Source: Perilla frutescens (taxonomy: Eukaryota; Streptophyta; Magnoliopsida; Lamiales; Lamiaceae). From it: 64,000 nucleotides of DNA. The stretch's first letter is position 1. Each line of letters starts with the position of its first letter. Positions 11,950-23,746 of the stretch are shown here, in pieces. The position numbers were made by a program, and so were the translations under genes. The notes beneath the pieces are model-generated. The model was not told where the DNA came from and ran no database searches. It saw nothing but the letters and a program-made list of their open reading frames with translations. The DNA is taken from the NCBI GenBank assembly GCA_026008535.1, contig BRKX01000004.1:39374501-39438500 (forward strand). The letters run 5' to 3'.

Positions 11950-12946
11950 AACTTGTGTTTTTATGTCTTTATGATTATATCTTTGATTTTTGTTGAATTT
12001 TAAAAAAAAATTATTTTAAAATTGTTATGTGTCGTTTTTGTTTTGTTTTGATTATGTTTTATTGTTGGAACCCGCACTTAGTATGATTTGTCTTGTCTAA
12101 TTGTCAAACTTGATTATTTGGAATATGAATCTTCAAGGGATTATTGTTAAGATGTTCATGTTGCATGAAATCATTCCCATTATTTCATTTTAGAATGCGA
12201 GTTGTCTTGAGAATGATTATATTTGCATGATTTATGTTGTGGGGTCTCGTCCTCTAAGAATTTGAAGGCTTGATTCATCCTCTTATCAAATGTGCCAATT
12301 ATGCTTGAAAAAAAAAATCATTCTTTTCTCTAACTTCCTATCATGTATTTTATATAAAAAAAAGAGAAAAAAATGAAAAATAAATAAAATGTTATGTATG
12401 TTTTAATAAAGTGAGGATAATAAGGATTTCTACTCCTCTAGTCCTCTAAATCGACTATGAGCATGGGAACCCACACAAGGACACTAGGGATGTTATCCCT
12501 AAGGAATAAACCTTGTGAAGCTTGATCCACGTCCTCTTATTTAATTGTTGTAATAAACGGGATTGCACTTTGGATTCTACTCCTGTCATGTGTGTCATTC
12601 CTTTGAATTTATCCATGATGAGTATGGGAAACCACGTTAGGAAGCTCGGTTTACCCCGATGATTTCACCTAACGAATTATATCCTTTGGGTGCATTCTCG
12701 GGTTATTTTTGAATAAAGTGAGGGGGAGTGAGTAAGAGGAATGTTTTCTGGGCTAGTTGTTGCATTTTGCCTTGAGAAAATCTTGCATGCTTATTCTCAT
12801 TGGACGAGCCACATGCCTTATCTTATAAATGTTTCATTCTCATCGATGATAAACTTTCTAGTTTGAAATAACGTGGAATGCTCCTAGTGTGTATGATCTT
12901 CTTGGGGAAAATTCCTTCTTGCTTCATATCTTGAATGATTTTGTTT

Positions 12947-12982
12947 GCTTGAGGACAAGCAAAGAGTTAAGTGTGGGGGAGT
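12947..12982 (+). other. Terminal hairpin and polypurine tract
   Basis: A GCTTG-AGGA-CAAGC stem-loop (12947-12960) is followed by ttaagtgtgggggagt directly before the 3' LTR at 12983. The purine-rich run is the expected plus-strand primer. Confidence 0.85.
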
Positions 12983-13456
12983 TGTTTAGTGTATATTTGT
13001 CCTATCTTATCTTAGGAGTTTAGTATCTCTTGTAGGTGTTTCTCCCTTATTTTTGTGTGATTTTCATGTTATTTCCTTCACTTTTGCTCTTTTGGTGAGT
13101 TGTGTAGATTTGCACAAGATCTTGAGAAAATGGAGGATTAATGACTGCAAAATTTGAGGGATTCAAGATAATTGGAAGATAGAGAATCGAATAAGGAGCA
13201 CGTGGCAAGTTGAATCGGGTCAATCGGCCAAGAAACGAGGGAGAACGAGCCAAAACCGTGGAAGCTGCCGAAGACAGATTTGTCAGGGTGCGCGACCGCA
13301 CGGGACGCGCGACTGCGCGACTCCCCTCTCGGCCAAGAGAGCCCGAGAGCGCGCGGACGGGGTGCGTTCCAACCCAGTTTTTCACGTAGATTTTATCCGA
13401 TCTTTCCCTAACCACTACACCTTTTTTACTACCACCTCCCATCTCACCCACTCTCG

Positions 13457-13498
<42 letters not shown>

Positions 13499-14667
13499 CA
13501 AATAAGGGGACTTCTCCCCAATTATAAGAGGGGGGAGGCTTCTCCAACACACCACAAACACACACCCATCTCTCTCTCACTTCATTTTTCTTCTCTCCAT
13601 CTTGACCACTTCTTCCATCACTTTTCTTCACCACCACCACCAATCCAAAGAGGGAGAAAGGAGGAGGAGAAGAGGCAAGAGGGCTAGAGCTCAAGGAGGA
13701 AGGCCCGAGAAGAGGAGCCCGACATCAAGCCATCCGTGGAAGCTAAGCTTGGTGGAGGGACTCCGCTTTGATGACGGCCCGAGAAGAGGGATCCGACTTC
13801 GAGCCATCAGTGGAAGCTAAGCTCGGACAAGGAGCTCCGATTTGGTATTTCCTTTCCTTTTAGCTTTAGCCCATTTGTGGGAATTTGTCCCAAGACTCTC
13901 GAGACTACCAACAATATTGTATAAGTTGTATGGATTTTATCTTTTGGTTGTTGAATAAATGACTTTTATGATGTTTATGTTGTTTTGAGCATGGTGTTGG
14001 GCGAATCTCTACATTAGGGGATGGATAATCGATTTGGTTTTGATCTATACTTATTCTTGTTGGTTGTTGTTGTTGGAATTGTGCATTTTCATGTGAGAGT
14101 ACTTGATCACTACCTGAGCATTGTTAGGATTTAGAGGAGTCTTGATTGTGATTCTAAATCCTGAAATTGGTTCCTTCGACGTTAGGTGGATGGGGTTCCT
14201 AAGCCTAATATGTTAATCTCACTTGCATGATATAGCTAAAAGAGGTTTAATGGATAGACGGTGACAGTAATTGAAGTTAAACCGATTGAGAGGGTCTATT
14301 GTATGTGTGAGATTAGCATTACCAACTTGAGCTAAGCATAGAGATAAGCCATTGAGAGAATCACACCCTAATGCTCTTCTCATAATTCTATCCTCTATCT
14401 TTGTGTTTGGTGGTGCAATTAGTTAATTTTACTTACTTTAATTAGGTAAATTAGTATAACTTTCCTTCCCCATATTTAGAATGTTTAGGATGTATTTCAT
14501 TTTATTGTGTTTGACAACAATTATGGCATAGAAAGATAATCTCCCACATGAAGCTTTCCTCGAGAGACACGACCCGAGTTAGCTCACCACCCTACAATTG
14601 ACCCCGTCCTATTGCGGGAGTCCGAATCAAAGTAGTCTCGTGTGTGGAGTCAAATTCGGACACAACA
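12983..14667 (+). repeat. 3' LTR of the non-autonomous Athila-type element, 1685 bp
   Basis: Direct repeat of 9334-10986, ending cacaaca and followed by the target duplication aggtc. The extra length comes mostly from an expanded (ct)n tract at 13459-13494. Scattered substitutions between the copies show an insertion older than the one at 3955-6815. A TATA-like attataag is at 13521-13528. Confidence 0.95.
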
Positions 14668-14672
14668 AGGTC

Positions 14673-15640
14673 GGAGCTTCTCTTGAGGCCTTTCCTGAAG
14701 GCCGAAATCGCAATCGATACTTTTCTCTGTTGAATCTTCCCAGAAAGCTTCGTAAGGGTTCTTCTGACCTTTGTACGACTGTGTAGAGGTCGTCTGCATG
14801 ATTTTCAATCTTGCGACTACTGGCAAACTGTTCGACGAAGAGATCATTAAGTTGGGCGAACGATGAGATCGTTGAGTTGGGAAGGTTGATGAACCATTGG
14901 AGTGCTGGGCCAATGAGGTTGGATCCAAAGCCTTTACACATGTTATCTTCTCTGGCATGTCGAGGTATCATTGTAGTAAACATTCTCTGTTTATATTGGG
15001 TGACATGGTCATCGGGGTCGGATACACCATCGAACAACTTCATACTCAGAAAGGTAAACTTCGGGGGCATCTCCACGAGGCTGATCTCATCGGTGAATGG
15101 AGAATCTGCAAAGCTCGTTGGTGCAGCTTTTCGGATGGGAGCAGGAACCCCTGGAATTCGAGTCAATATGTCTTCCAATCACTGGATCTTCTTTTCAACC
15201 TCGGATTCTGAGCAGGGCTCGTAGTCTTCGAATCCAGGTGGGGGTCCTAAGGGGGAATAATTCTTTCCCTTGCCCTTAAGCGCAGGTTCTTTACTTGTAC
15301 CTGTGATGAAATGATTAGTCAATTCATGAGTTGAGTTCAGAAGTACCTGCTTTCGGAGTTCGTTAGACGTTCGGGTTCATAAGAGTGGGGACAGTTGGGT
15401 TCGAGTAGATCAGTTCAGAAAAAGGTTTGGTTGCGAAATAGCTTCAACCCTAGCCTTCAAAGCCGAGTTCTCGGTTCGGATTGCCGCGAGTTCGACCGTG
15501 GTAGTATCCAATTGTCACTGGATCGAATGCAAGAGTCGTGCAATGTCACCGTCGTCTTCTGGTGAAGGGGTTGCAGTCGTCCCATATTTTTAGGCTTCAT
15601 GAGGGACGGTGGTTGCGTCCTTTCGGCTGTTGTTTGTCAT
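14673..15640 (-). pseudogene. Tat/Retand-type gag, N-terminal part
   Basis: From a minus-strand ATG at 15638-15640 a single frame runs leftward with several nonsense codons. It holds a coiled-coil-like stretch (RTENSALKARVEAIS), PLGPPPGFEDYEP, then the gag core (MKLFDGVSDPDDHVTQYKQR, GPALQWFINLP, FVEQFASSRKI). The gag resumes at 9328 after the inserted element. The start was chosen because it lies just downstream of the primer site. Retrotransposon gag is a nucleocapsid precursor; this copy is dead. Confidence 0.87.
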
Positions 15641-15659
15641 CTTGAAGTGATCGATTAGA

Positions 15660-15677
15660 GCCCCAAGGTGGGCGCCA
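15660..15677 (-). other. Primer binding site, tRNA-Lys type
   Basis: The minus strand reads TGGCGCCCACCTTGGGGC, which matches the complement of the plant tRNA-Lys 3' end with one mismatch. It sits 3 bases from the LTR boundary. tRNA-Lys is a common primer in Tat/Retand elements. Confidence 0.8.
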
Positions 15678-15680
15678 AAC

Positions 15681-16337
15681 TGTAGAGGTCAAAAACTCTA
15701 GAATTGATCATTTTTTCGAGTTCGGGCTTCGGCGATCTACAAGACAAAGAAAGCACACGTGAAGTCGAAGAACCGTCGGGGGGGTGGACGATCAAACGGA
15801 CTCTGACGCTCAAGTCAGAATCGAAACTAGTAAAGATAATAACTTAAAAGTGAATGAAAAATGATAAATCAAATGATAAACGATAAATAGAAATTGAAGG
15901 GCTGAATTCTACTGTCGTAGAGCGTTATGAGTATGACGTGCCATGGATCATATGATGATAGTTCGTGAATGAGTCAGAAATGACTGTTGCATAAGTGATA
16001 GTTGTTTTTTCAATGATCCCCCTTATTATGAAAAGAGTGAATATATATATTTGAGAGCTTAACCGATTTCTGATTTTTAGGGGATCATTTCTATCCCTTT
16101 TAGGGTTTTTGACGAGGTCTTACTTATCTTCCACGGATATTTTGACTTGGTCTCTTTCAGGAGTCTGCTCGATCTTGGACTCTTCCTTTAAACCTCTGAA
16201 CTTTGATTACTGAGGCGTCGACTTCGAGGTGTCGATCTCGAGGTATCGATCACGAGGTGTCAACTTCTTCAGTTCTTTAGACCTTCAAATAACCGTGGGC
16301 CTGGTCTTTGGGCCTATGCAGAAATAGGGCCTCTACA
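15681..16337 (-). repeat. 5' LTR of the Tat/Retand-type gypsy element, 657 bp
   Basis: It begins tgtagagg and ends cctctaca, perfect 8-bp inverted LTR ends, with the primer site on its left. The matching LTR lies outside the window. Near the left edge of the LTR the sequence around 15700-15800 is gene-like in base composition but has no coding signal. Confidence 0.88.
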
Positions 16338-18507
16338 ACAATAATAAAACAAACTAACATTATAATAATGATATATAGCACCAACGTGCATGTTCTTTAG
16401 CATCAAACATAATTCATGGATTAGAAGAATAGTTTGCTCTGTAAATATATTTTAACAACTTTATTTAGCACCATAAGCATTGTAAACGAACATTAAATAC
16501 CTTTCTCATTTTTTTGAATATTAATATGGATTTTCATGAATGCATAACTTCAACATTGTCATGTAACCTTGTCATAAAATCAAAAACAAATATGTTACTA
16601 AGCATTAAGGCCATCTTCAGTGATGAACGGTAAACGACCATTCAAGAGGTGAGTATTATCAATCATCTATGTCGGGGTAACTTACTGTTAAACCACCAAT
16701 TGTTGTGAACATAAAAGGGAGTGACGGTGAAATAATAAACAATTAAGAATGTGCGGTATCACAATTGACTATATAATAGTTATTGAATATAAAGCATCAA
16801 CATAAGTCGTACAAAACACCATATACGTATCATCTCAAGATTTAATTTCTCTGAAAATTGGGAATTAATCATGGAACAAATGGTTGCTATATGTGCATGC
16901 AAGTATATTATACTTTATATGCATTCAGATATATGTCACAAAGCACCAATTAATACTCTACAAAGAACCATTTTAAGTCTCATATGCATCTTCACAATTT
17001 ATCATTTCCAAGTATAAAGCATTATATAAGATTATGCACTGCGAAATATGTAACAAAGAACTACTTAATAAACATTAAACCCATCGTTTACATAGCATTC
17101 CAAATGTTCAAATTGTGATAAACATAAACAAAACAACAATAAATAACCACATATACAAAAAATGGTCTACCAATATCCTTCCTAAATAAAGTGAACTTGA
17201 TGATTTCATAATTAACACTAAACATCATCCTTCAAAATTTCTGAAAAACTAGGCTGTTTTTTCTACAAGCTGTCGCGAATACAAACCTAGCCTTATTTGT
17301 AATCTCCCATGAATGGATGTTCAATTTGGATGTGAGTATAGATGCACAATATTTAATTTGGAGATGCTTCATTCTTGCAACATTCTCCTGCTCTAGGTCA
17401 CAATTCCAAGATTTGATGGATTGACTCGTATATGTCTCCATGTGGCTCATAGCGTACACAACACAACCATTATTATTTTCAGCACCCCTCCAAGGAATTT
17501 GTAGCCTCCACGTGTATGCTCGCTTTATAGGACCTGACTTCACCTCCAAGCCATCCGCTTCCATATAATCAGCAAACACTCTTTGCTGCAACATAAGATG
17601 ATCAATACATTTATATAAGATATATTCATCAATCACCAATGTAATTCTCTGAAACCATCAATACATCATTTTCAATTTAATGAATTCAAAGCACCAATGT
17701 AACATTTACTAAGTATTGATTCATAATATTACAAGCACCAATACAATCCTTGCAAACCAACAGTGCAATGCGTCCAAAACATTAATGCTCCCTTAATAGA
17801 AGTTGGTGCTAAAGTTGTTTCTAATTACATGATCATATCTAATTTAAATGCTTACAGTATAAAAGGTGTTGCTCCATACTTGACCCTTAAATCTATGCCC
17901 TCAAGATAGTCCGAATTGTTTATCAATATAAATAAATTTTTCTCGATGCTTTTGCGTATTCACCTCAGTTGTTGGCAAATTTTCCCCAATTGCAAAGCAC
18001 CAACAAACTTCATCCATATCAAACTAAGCCCAATAAGGTAATATTGGAAAACATAAATTAATTAATTTGCAAAATGTGTATTGTGTTGACAGTCACAAAT
18101 GAGACATAATTTTTCAATATACTTTTCTTCAACTCAACCAGCATAATGGGAAAACAAAAAATGCTTCAACATAAAATATAACTCCATAGATATTTCTTGA
18201 TAAAAAAACACCACAATATCCTAAACAAGCATCACCAAAATCTCATTTATCAAATATGCTACCATTCTTCACTCTTATCATCTTTCTTGTTGTTACAGTA
18301 GTTCGATTCTTCCAATCTCGCTGCCACCAGTTAAGTCAGAGGGTTCACACTTATCGTCATGAGTAAATGAGATTCACAGATTTGTCGCCTTCACAATCTA
18401 GCATCGACCACAGAAACGCTTCTCATGCAGTAGCAATGAGAGTCACCGATTACTTTGGGAGACGGGTCGTCAATCATTTTGGCATTCAGGTTGGAGAGAG
18501 ATTCACT
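16338..18507. other. AT-rich old DNA with degenerate 'aagcaccaa' repeats
   Basis: This is flanking DNA into which the gypsy and CACTA elements inserted. Many imperfect copies of aagcaccaa or tagcaccaa recur irregularly (for example 16378, 16463, 16943, 17690, 17741, 17995), spanning the peptidase-like relic. They resemble the reiterated subterminal repeats of an old DNA transposon. No intact gene is seen. Confidence 0.5.
17232..17639 (-). pseudogene. Ulp1-like (C48) cysteine peptidase relic, C-terminal part
   Basis: The minus-strand frame contains GCVVYAMSHMETY followed by LQIKYCASILTSKLNIHS. This has the layout of the C-terminal Ulp1/SENP-like peptidase domain seen in many plant transposons (usually DCGVFxMRHMETY, then a KYAAxILxSExN block). 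The cysteine is kept, but the preceding Asp is Gly and the following Gly is Val. Further upstream text (NNSDYLEGIDLRVKYGA near 17885-17930) fits the same protein in other frames. Such domains are carried by MULE and CACTA elements, so this is more likely a transposon relic than a host SUMO protease. Confidence 0.55.
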
Positions 18508-18852
18508 CACTACAAGAAAAATACTCATAGACTACGGTTAAAAACCGTAGTCTGAAGGATATGAAAACTGTAGAGACAGGTGGTGTAGTCTATGGGTGCC
18601 CCACTAGACTACGGTTCACAACCGTAGTCTTAACGCCTAAAGACTATGGTTTATAACCGTAGTCATTGGTTAGAAAACTGTTGTCTTAAGATACCCTTTG
18701 ACTACAGATGATCTCACAGACTACGGTTTATAACCGTAGTCTTTACACTTAAAGACTACGGATAAAAACTGTAGTCTTTTACAGCTGACTGTTGTTTTTT
18801 TAAGGACACCCCTAGACGGGGTGGGGCATTCGGTACCATGCCCAGCCTGTAT
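18508..18852. mobile_element. Left end of a CACTA transposon with palindromic subterminal repeats
   Basis: The terminal sequence CACTACAAGAAAAATAC is typical of plant CACTA (En/Spm) elements. It is followed by repeated palindromic units gactacggttNNaaccgtagtc (18528-18780). The body is interrupted at 18853 by the giant-LTR element. The rest resumes at 29535-30080. The 3 bases before the end are act (18505-18507). No transposase is visible. Confidence 0.85.
18848..18852. repeat. Target site duplication tgtat, left copy
   Basis: tgtat is directly before the left LTR and is repeated at 29535-29539 directly after the right LTR. This proves the boundaries of the giant-LTR element. Confidence 0.9.
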
Positions 18853-21800
18853 TATAACAGCCCGATCCCGAGGATGGGGACGGGGTTGTTGTGCGTAAAA
18901 ATAGCACGAAAATTGGAAATCCAGTGGGGTGTTTTTAGAATTAAACTAAGTTAGCGCCTCAAAAACTTAGGCAACTTAACTTTATGAATTGGAAGAACTA
19001 ATCATTTCCAACGAATCAATAAAGGGTCAAAGGGTTCAAACAAGTTGAAGGAAAGCCAAATCATAGGCCAATCAAAATTTTAACAGAATCCAATGACAAA
19101 CAGATAGGAACTAACTATTTAAGATAAACAAGTCCTCTTCATAGGTCACAACAGCTAAGACCCATCAATATGTCAGAGTCAAGTAAATCATATTGTCCTA
19201 TTCGTATGACGAAACAAGAAGTCAACTTAAGATTTACTGCAAACGAGTAGAATCATGCTTGAAGGAAAAAGCCTCTTTGCAGGCGAACAACAATAACAAG
19301 CATGCAAGACTCATTCACAAATCAACTGGAAATGAATAGTTACTAGAATGCTCAACAAGTGTGACTCTTCAATTAACTTGGAATTAATGAATGAATAACT
19401 GGTATGTCAAAAGAACATGCTTCAAAAACTTTATTGATAACTAGGATTCATAGCATTTAAGTCATGCTATTATCAAGAATCAAGTTACATATATCGAGAC
19501 TAAACACTAATATCAGAGTACTTAGCAGAAACTTAGCAGAAGAAAATCATGTAATCATATAGAGTAACAAAGTTGGGAACTCATACAACTCAGACAACCC
19601 CACCAGCAGCACATCACCGGCCTCAGCATCTCAACCTGAAAACATTTGAAAAAGAGGGTGTGGGCACTAATGTACTTAGTGGCGTTTTATGAGAAAACTC
19701 TTGATAAACCTTAGAAATATCCAATTAATGACTGGCGGTATATGGAGAGCAAAATGCGAAAGCCCTCTCCATATCCGCAAAACCTTTTTCTTTCTTTTTC
19801 GGCAGCTTCCTTGGCTCAAACCTGTTGTCTACTGCACCTTGAGGCATGCCTTGGGATAAGAGAGGGGTTACCTTAAGTGTCCTTCTGAGTATGCGAGGGG
19901 GTTACCCAGCAGTGACTCCCTTTACTTTCAAATGTTCAACTCGGTGACTCGAAGGTCACGGCATGATAATGCAAATAAACTGTTCTTTGAGCTTGTTAAC
20001 CTGCATACAACAGAAGCTATATCCTTCCTTAACTTCCTTCCTTACTTAACCTTAACCTTCCTTACTTAACCTTATCCTTCCTTACTTACTTAACCTAGCT
20101 AGTAATACCAAGCCTATAGCAATCGTCTAAGGTTATTTCTTTAATTGAGCATGATCTCGGCCTATAAGGGATTTATAACTTACCCTAAAAGGCAACGTGC
20201 ATATTCGAAGAAATGAACGTGCATAAACATAGATTGCAACTAAAAGCAATTCTAAGATCTCATGCTAGCATAAATTGTATTTAAATAATTCTAGCATATC
20301 TAAACATGCTTGAGAGCTCATTTAACTTATAATAACTTCCTTTACTTTATCAAACTCAAGTAACAATTTAACAATATCATGCATATAACTTTCTTTACCT
20401 TCTTTTCTTAACTTTGCACAGAGACGGACCATGCTGAGCATAAAATACTTTTATTGGAAATTTCCCTTGTCTTAACATGCTTCTAGAGCTTACTAGCTCA
20501 AACCATAGATTTGGTTTAGAATTACCCACCTCGATGACGAGCACCTCGATATCGAGCACGTGGATGAAGCAACGAGCCGAAAATCCTTTCTCGGGCCTCC
20601 TCGGGGTTCATCTCCTCTTACGAAAGTTGATCAATGACTTAGCGGCCCTATTCGAGATCCTAACAAGAAATCAAAATTATATCTAAACCCTCGACCCTTA
20701 ACTATAACTTAAAGCACGAGAATTTAAACAATTTTAAACGCTCGAAATTACCGAAAAAGGGACGGAAACGCTGACTTGATCGATCACAATTCCAGATGAT
20801 TAGCCACTGCAGAGACTTAGGTCTTTGAAAGAGCTTCGATTTAAGGACTCATGGGCCTTGTAGTTCCAACCGAGTCAAAAGTTATGGCCTCCGCACGAAA
20901 ACGTGTCGGGGCTGGCTCGGCCTATGCGCCGCCGCGGCGAGATGCGCGCCAGCGGCGCTCCATGCGTGGCCGCACATTCTCTTGGCCGAGGAAGCACCCC
21001 ACGCCGGTGGGGGCCTGCATCGCCGCGCACCTTCTTGGCCGAGGGGGCTCTTGCACCGCCGCGGGGACCTCCGCCGCCGCGCTCCCTGCTCCGCTCTCAA
21101 CTGTGAGGTGCGCTCACGAAGAGCGCTCCTCAATCTCTCTCTCTAAAATATACTGAATGAGGAAATGGGATACGGAAATGCACTGGGGGGGCATTCTATT
21201 TATAGGGAAAAATCAAGGCTTCCTCGAGAAGCTACTGCAGTGCAACAATACTGATTTAAAATATCGGGTTGGGTTAAAAAGCGCTTTATTCGATGGCGAG
21301 GTCCAAATGACCTCATTCACGAAATCTGAAAATACCAGGAGGTTCATTGGCTCGAGTACTATTGAACCAACTTGACTCGGGATAAAGAACGAGTCATCTT
21401 GAAGGCAAACGAGAAAAGATTCTCTTTTCAAAAATAAAGTTACTATTCCACACAAGGGACAAATAAAATTCCCGAGCGTTCAATTGACCTCAGAATGAAC
21501 ATTCGGGAACGCCAATGGATTCCTTGAGAAATTCCCTATAGGATAGGCTTAAAAAAATAAGGCTCGGGTCAACACATGAGATTTCACTAATTTCTAACGA
21601 TCATGCTCTTACGGAAAAACACTATTCATAACTTCTTTAAACGCGTTTTAAATCACCGGGAACTCAAACGACTTCAGATTCAAAATCCGAAAGCACCGGC
21701 ATGCTCCTTGGGTCAACTCCTTTCAAACATGACCAAAATCGGCTATAACTGAGCTCGGATCGAAATTCTCAAAAAGACGATTTTACGAAAAATAACTCCT

Positions 21801-23746
21801 AAAATCGCGGCTGACATCTGACTTCACTTAAACCTTAATAAAATTTCTTTCTTAAATCATACTTAAGAAATCCTTTAACCTTCTTATGAAATCTCTCTCG
21901 AAACATCGTTTTACGCGAGCTCCATATGATCTTGAGTTTGAGCGGCCCCTTAAAAGCTATTCGGATCACGAAAGAAAAATTCGCCAAACTTACTCCTCAT
22001 GCACGGGCGATCTAAACGAGTCCATCATTCCTTTATCTTGCTTAGATTTACTTTTGCTTCTGACTTTACTCCTCGTAGCTTTGAGAAACTTCAACGAACT
22101 CGAACTAGATGACAAACTCGAATTAATCGAGCACCTTCTTCGATGGTTCCTTGCATGCTCTATCACATTCGAAAACTCATTTTATCTTCATCTTATACTT
22201 CTTGAGGTTTGACTTCTTCATCTTCTTGGGGCGTACTTTGTGATGCGCTCCAAACTTAAATTCTCAATGCAACTTAAATCTAAACTTCTTCATCGCAGTC
22301 GTCTCTTTTCCTCGGAGCAGTCGTCTGACTTCGTGGCTCCTGCTGGTGGTCACCATTGCTTGCAGGCGTAGTGATCACATGTTTAAATTTTAACTGCATG
22401 CAAACTTTCTTGCGGACGTTCCTTAGATCGCCTTCAAACGCAACCAGCTGAGAAATCATCTTAGAAACGCCCTTCCTAACTTCGGAAAATACTATATGGC
22501 GCTTACTTGGATTCTACTTCCTACTAGGAAATACTATCTCTTATTCCTCCAACCCTGAGTAAAAGAAATACTACTATAGCTCTCTACTCTATTCCAAGAT
22601 CCACACTCGAGTACTATGAGTGGGAGCGAGATAAAACGAATGCCTTTGAGTGAGGGATTTATCTTGATCAACAATTCCTTAACAAGGTCAAAAGTTGGAA
22701 AGAATATAACACTTGGTTATATATGCCAAAAACATTGCCTTTTCAGAGGACTTATAAACTTGAAGGGTTCTTGTATATAATAAAGATATGGAAGATATCA
22801 ATGGTTAGCATCTGAAAACCATGCAGAAATATTTTCACAAAGGTGATAGCATAACCTAACAAGGAAGTGCTATTACTAATTCTGGATGACCAATGAGTAT
22901 CATCCAAACAAGATTACAAATTATCCAAGAGGATATGTTCGAAGAATTGCAAAATGATATGAAGCTACTGAAGGGCAATTGATTCAATTGACAAGGGAAT
23001 AAATAAATCGATTCAGAATGAGAATGATAAATCGATTCTATTGACAAGAAAATGAATAAATAGACTCAACAAAACTTCTTATCATACTGAAACTCTCAAT
23101 CTACCAAATACTAGGTCTATCTTCGTAACGATCTTCTTTGGGTTCTCTTCTTCTTTCTTGAGCATCACGCACTTTCTTCTTGGCGAGGCTGCTATGAAAT
23201 AGCATGAGTCGACTAGACTTTGCGCCGGCTGAAAAAGTGACGTCTGGGGAATTACTTCCTATCTATCGAAAGGAATACAACAACGCGACTTAATCTATGG
23301 CACCTTCTGGACTCAAAACAACTTGACTCCAACGTCTCTTGGAAGCTTGGTAGAACACCGATAAACGTATCCTCGAACTATCTTGGCTACAGTCATGGCG
23401 ACAATCTTCATCTTCATTAATCGGCTTGAAATAAGCGACGACTTCTGGGCATCGAATGCGACGTGACCTTGAATGTACGTTCATCTAATCAACAAGCCTC
23501 TATCGAAGGAAACAAATCTTCATTCCTTGCGAACGCGATTGGATCTTTAGACGAGACTTCTCTAAAGTTGAAAACTTACGTTGGGATTTCTCGAACTTGC
23601 ATTGGGTCAGCGATTAGATAACTTGCCTTTAACTCGACTGCTCACATTCTAGATCTTTGCTTGAAACTGAACTTTATGACATCCTTCTTGGTTCTACTAT
23701 AATCTCAGAATCCTTTAAACCTTATCCAAAAATCTAGGGTGTTACA
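18853..23746 (-). repeat. 3' LTR of the giant-LTR non-autonomous element, about 4.9 kb
   Basis: It starts tataacagcccg (the expected TG is TA here) and ends ctagggtgttaca. It is a direct repeat of 24683-29534 with scattered substitutions and small indels; for example 26000-26040 is absent here. A minus-strand TATA core (atttatag) is at 21198-21205, so U3 is about 2.5 kb and R-U5 about 2.3 kb. A strongly GC-rich segment at 20880-21110 lies just downstream of the TATA. The outer U3 part (22310-23650) is homologous to internal DNA of the 1-6815 element. Confidence 0.93.

Larger units (their letters stand above)
10987..12982 (+). mobile_element. Internal region of the non-autonomous Athila-type element
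   Basis: Only about 2.0 kb, with no pol. The order resembles an autonomous Athila with the coding part removed. It has a primer site, a leader with remnants of the gag start around 11250-11330 (MQGQRCLNRKLAL, compare MLGRRSLNRRLAP in the 60.9 kb gag), then the segment that follows integrase in the autonomous element (11461-11530), a short GC-rich piece at 11645-11690, and a long 3' spacer. It is therefore an internal-deletion derivative needing proteins from a full element. The small open frames here are not convincing genes. Confidence 0.88.

Noticed and set aside
20851..21156. Arg/Ala-rich open frames over the GC-rich LTR segment (also at 26676-27062)
   Set aside because: Frames are open on both strands and in several phases because of GC content. 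Their presence in both LTRs only reflects LTR duplication.
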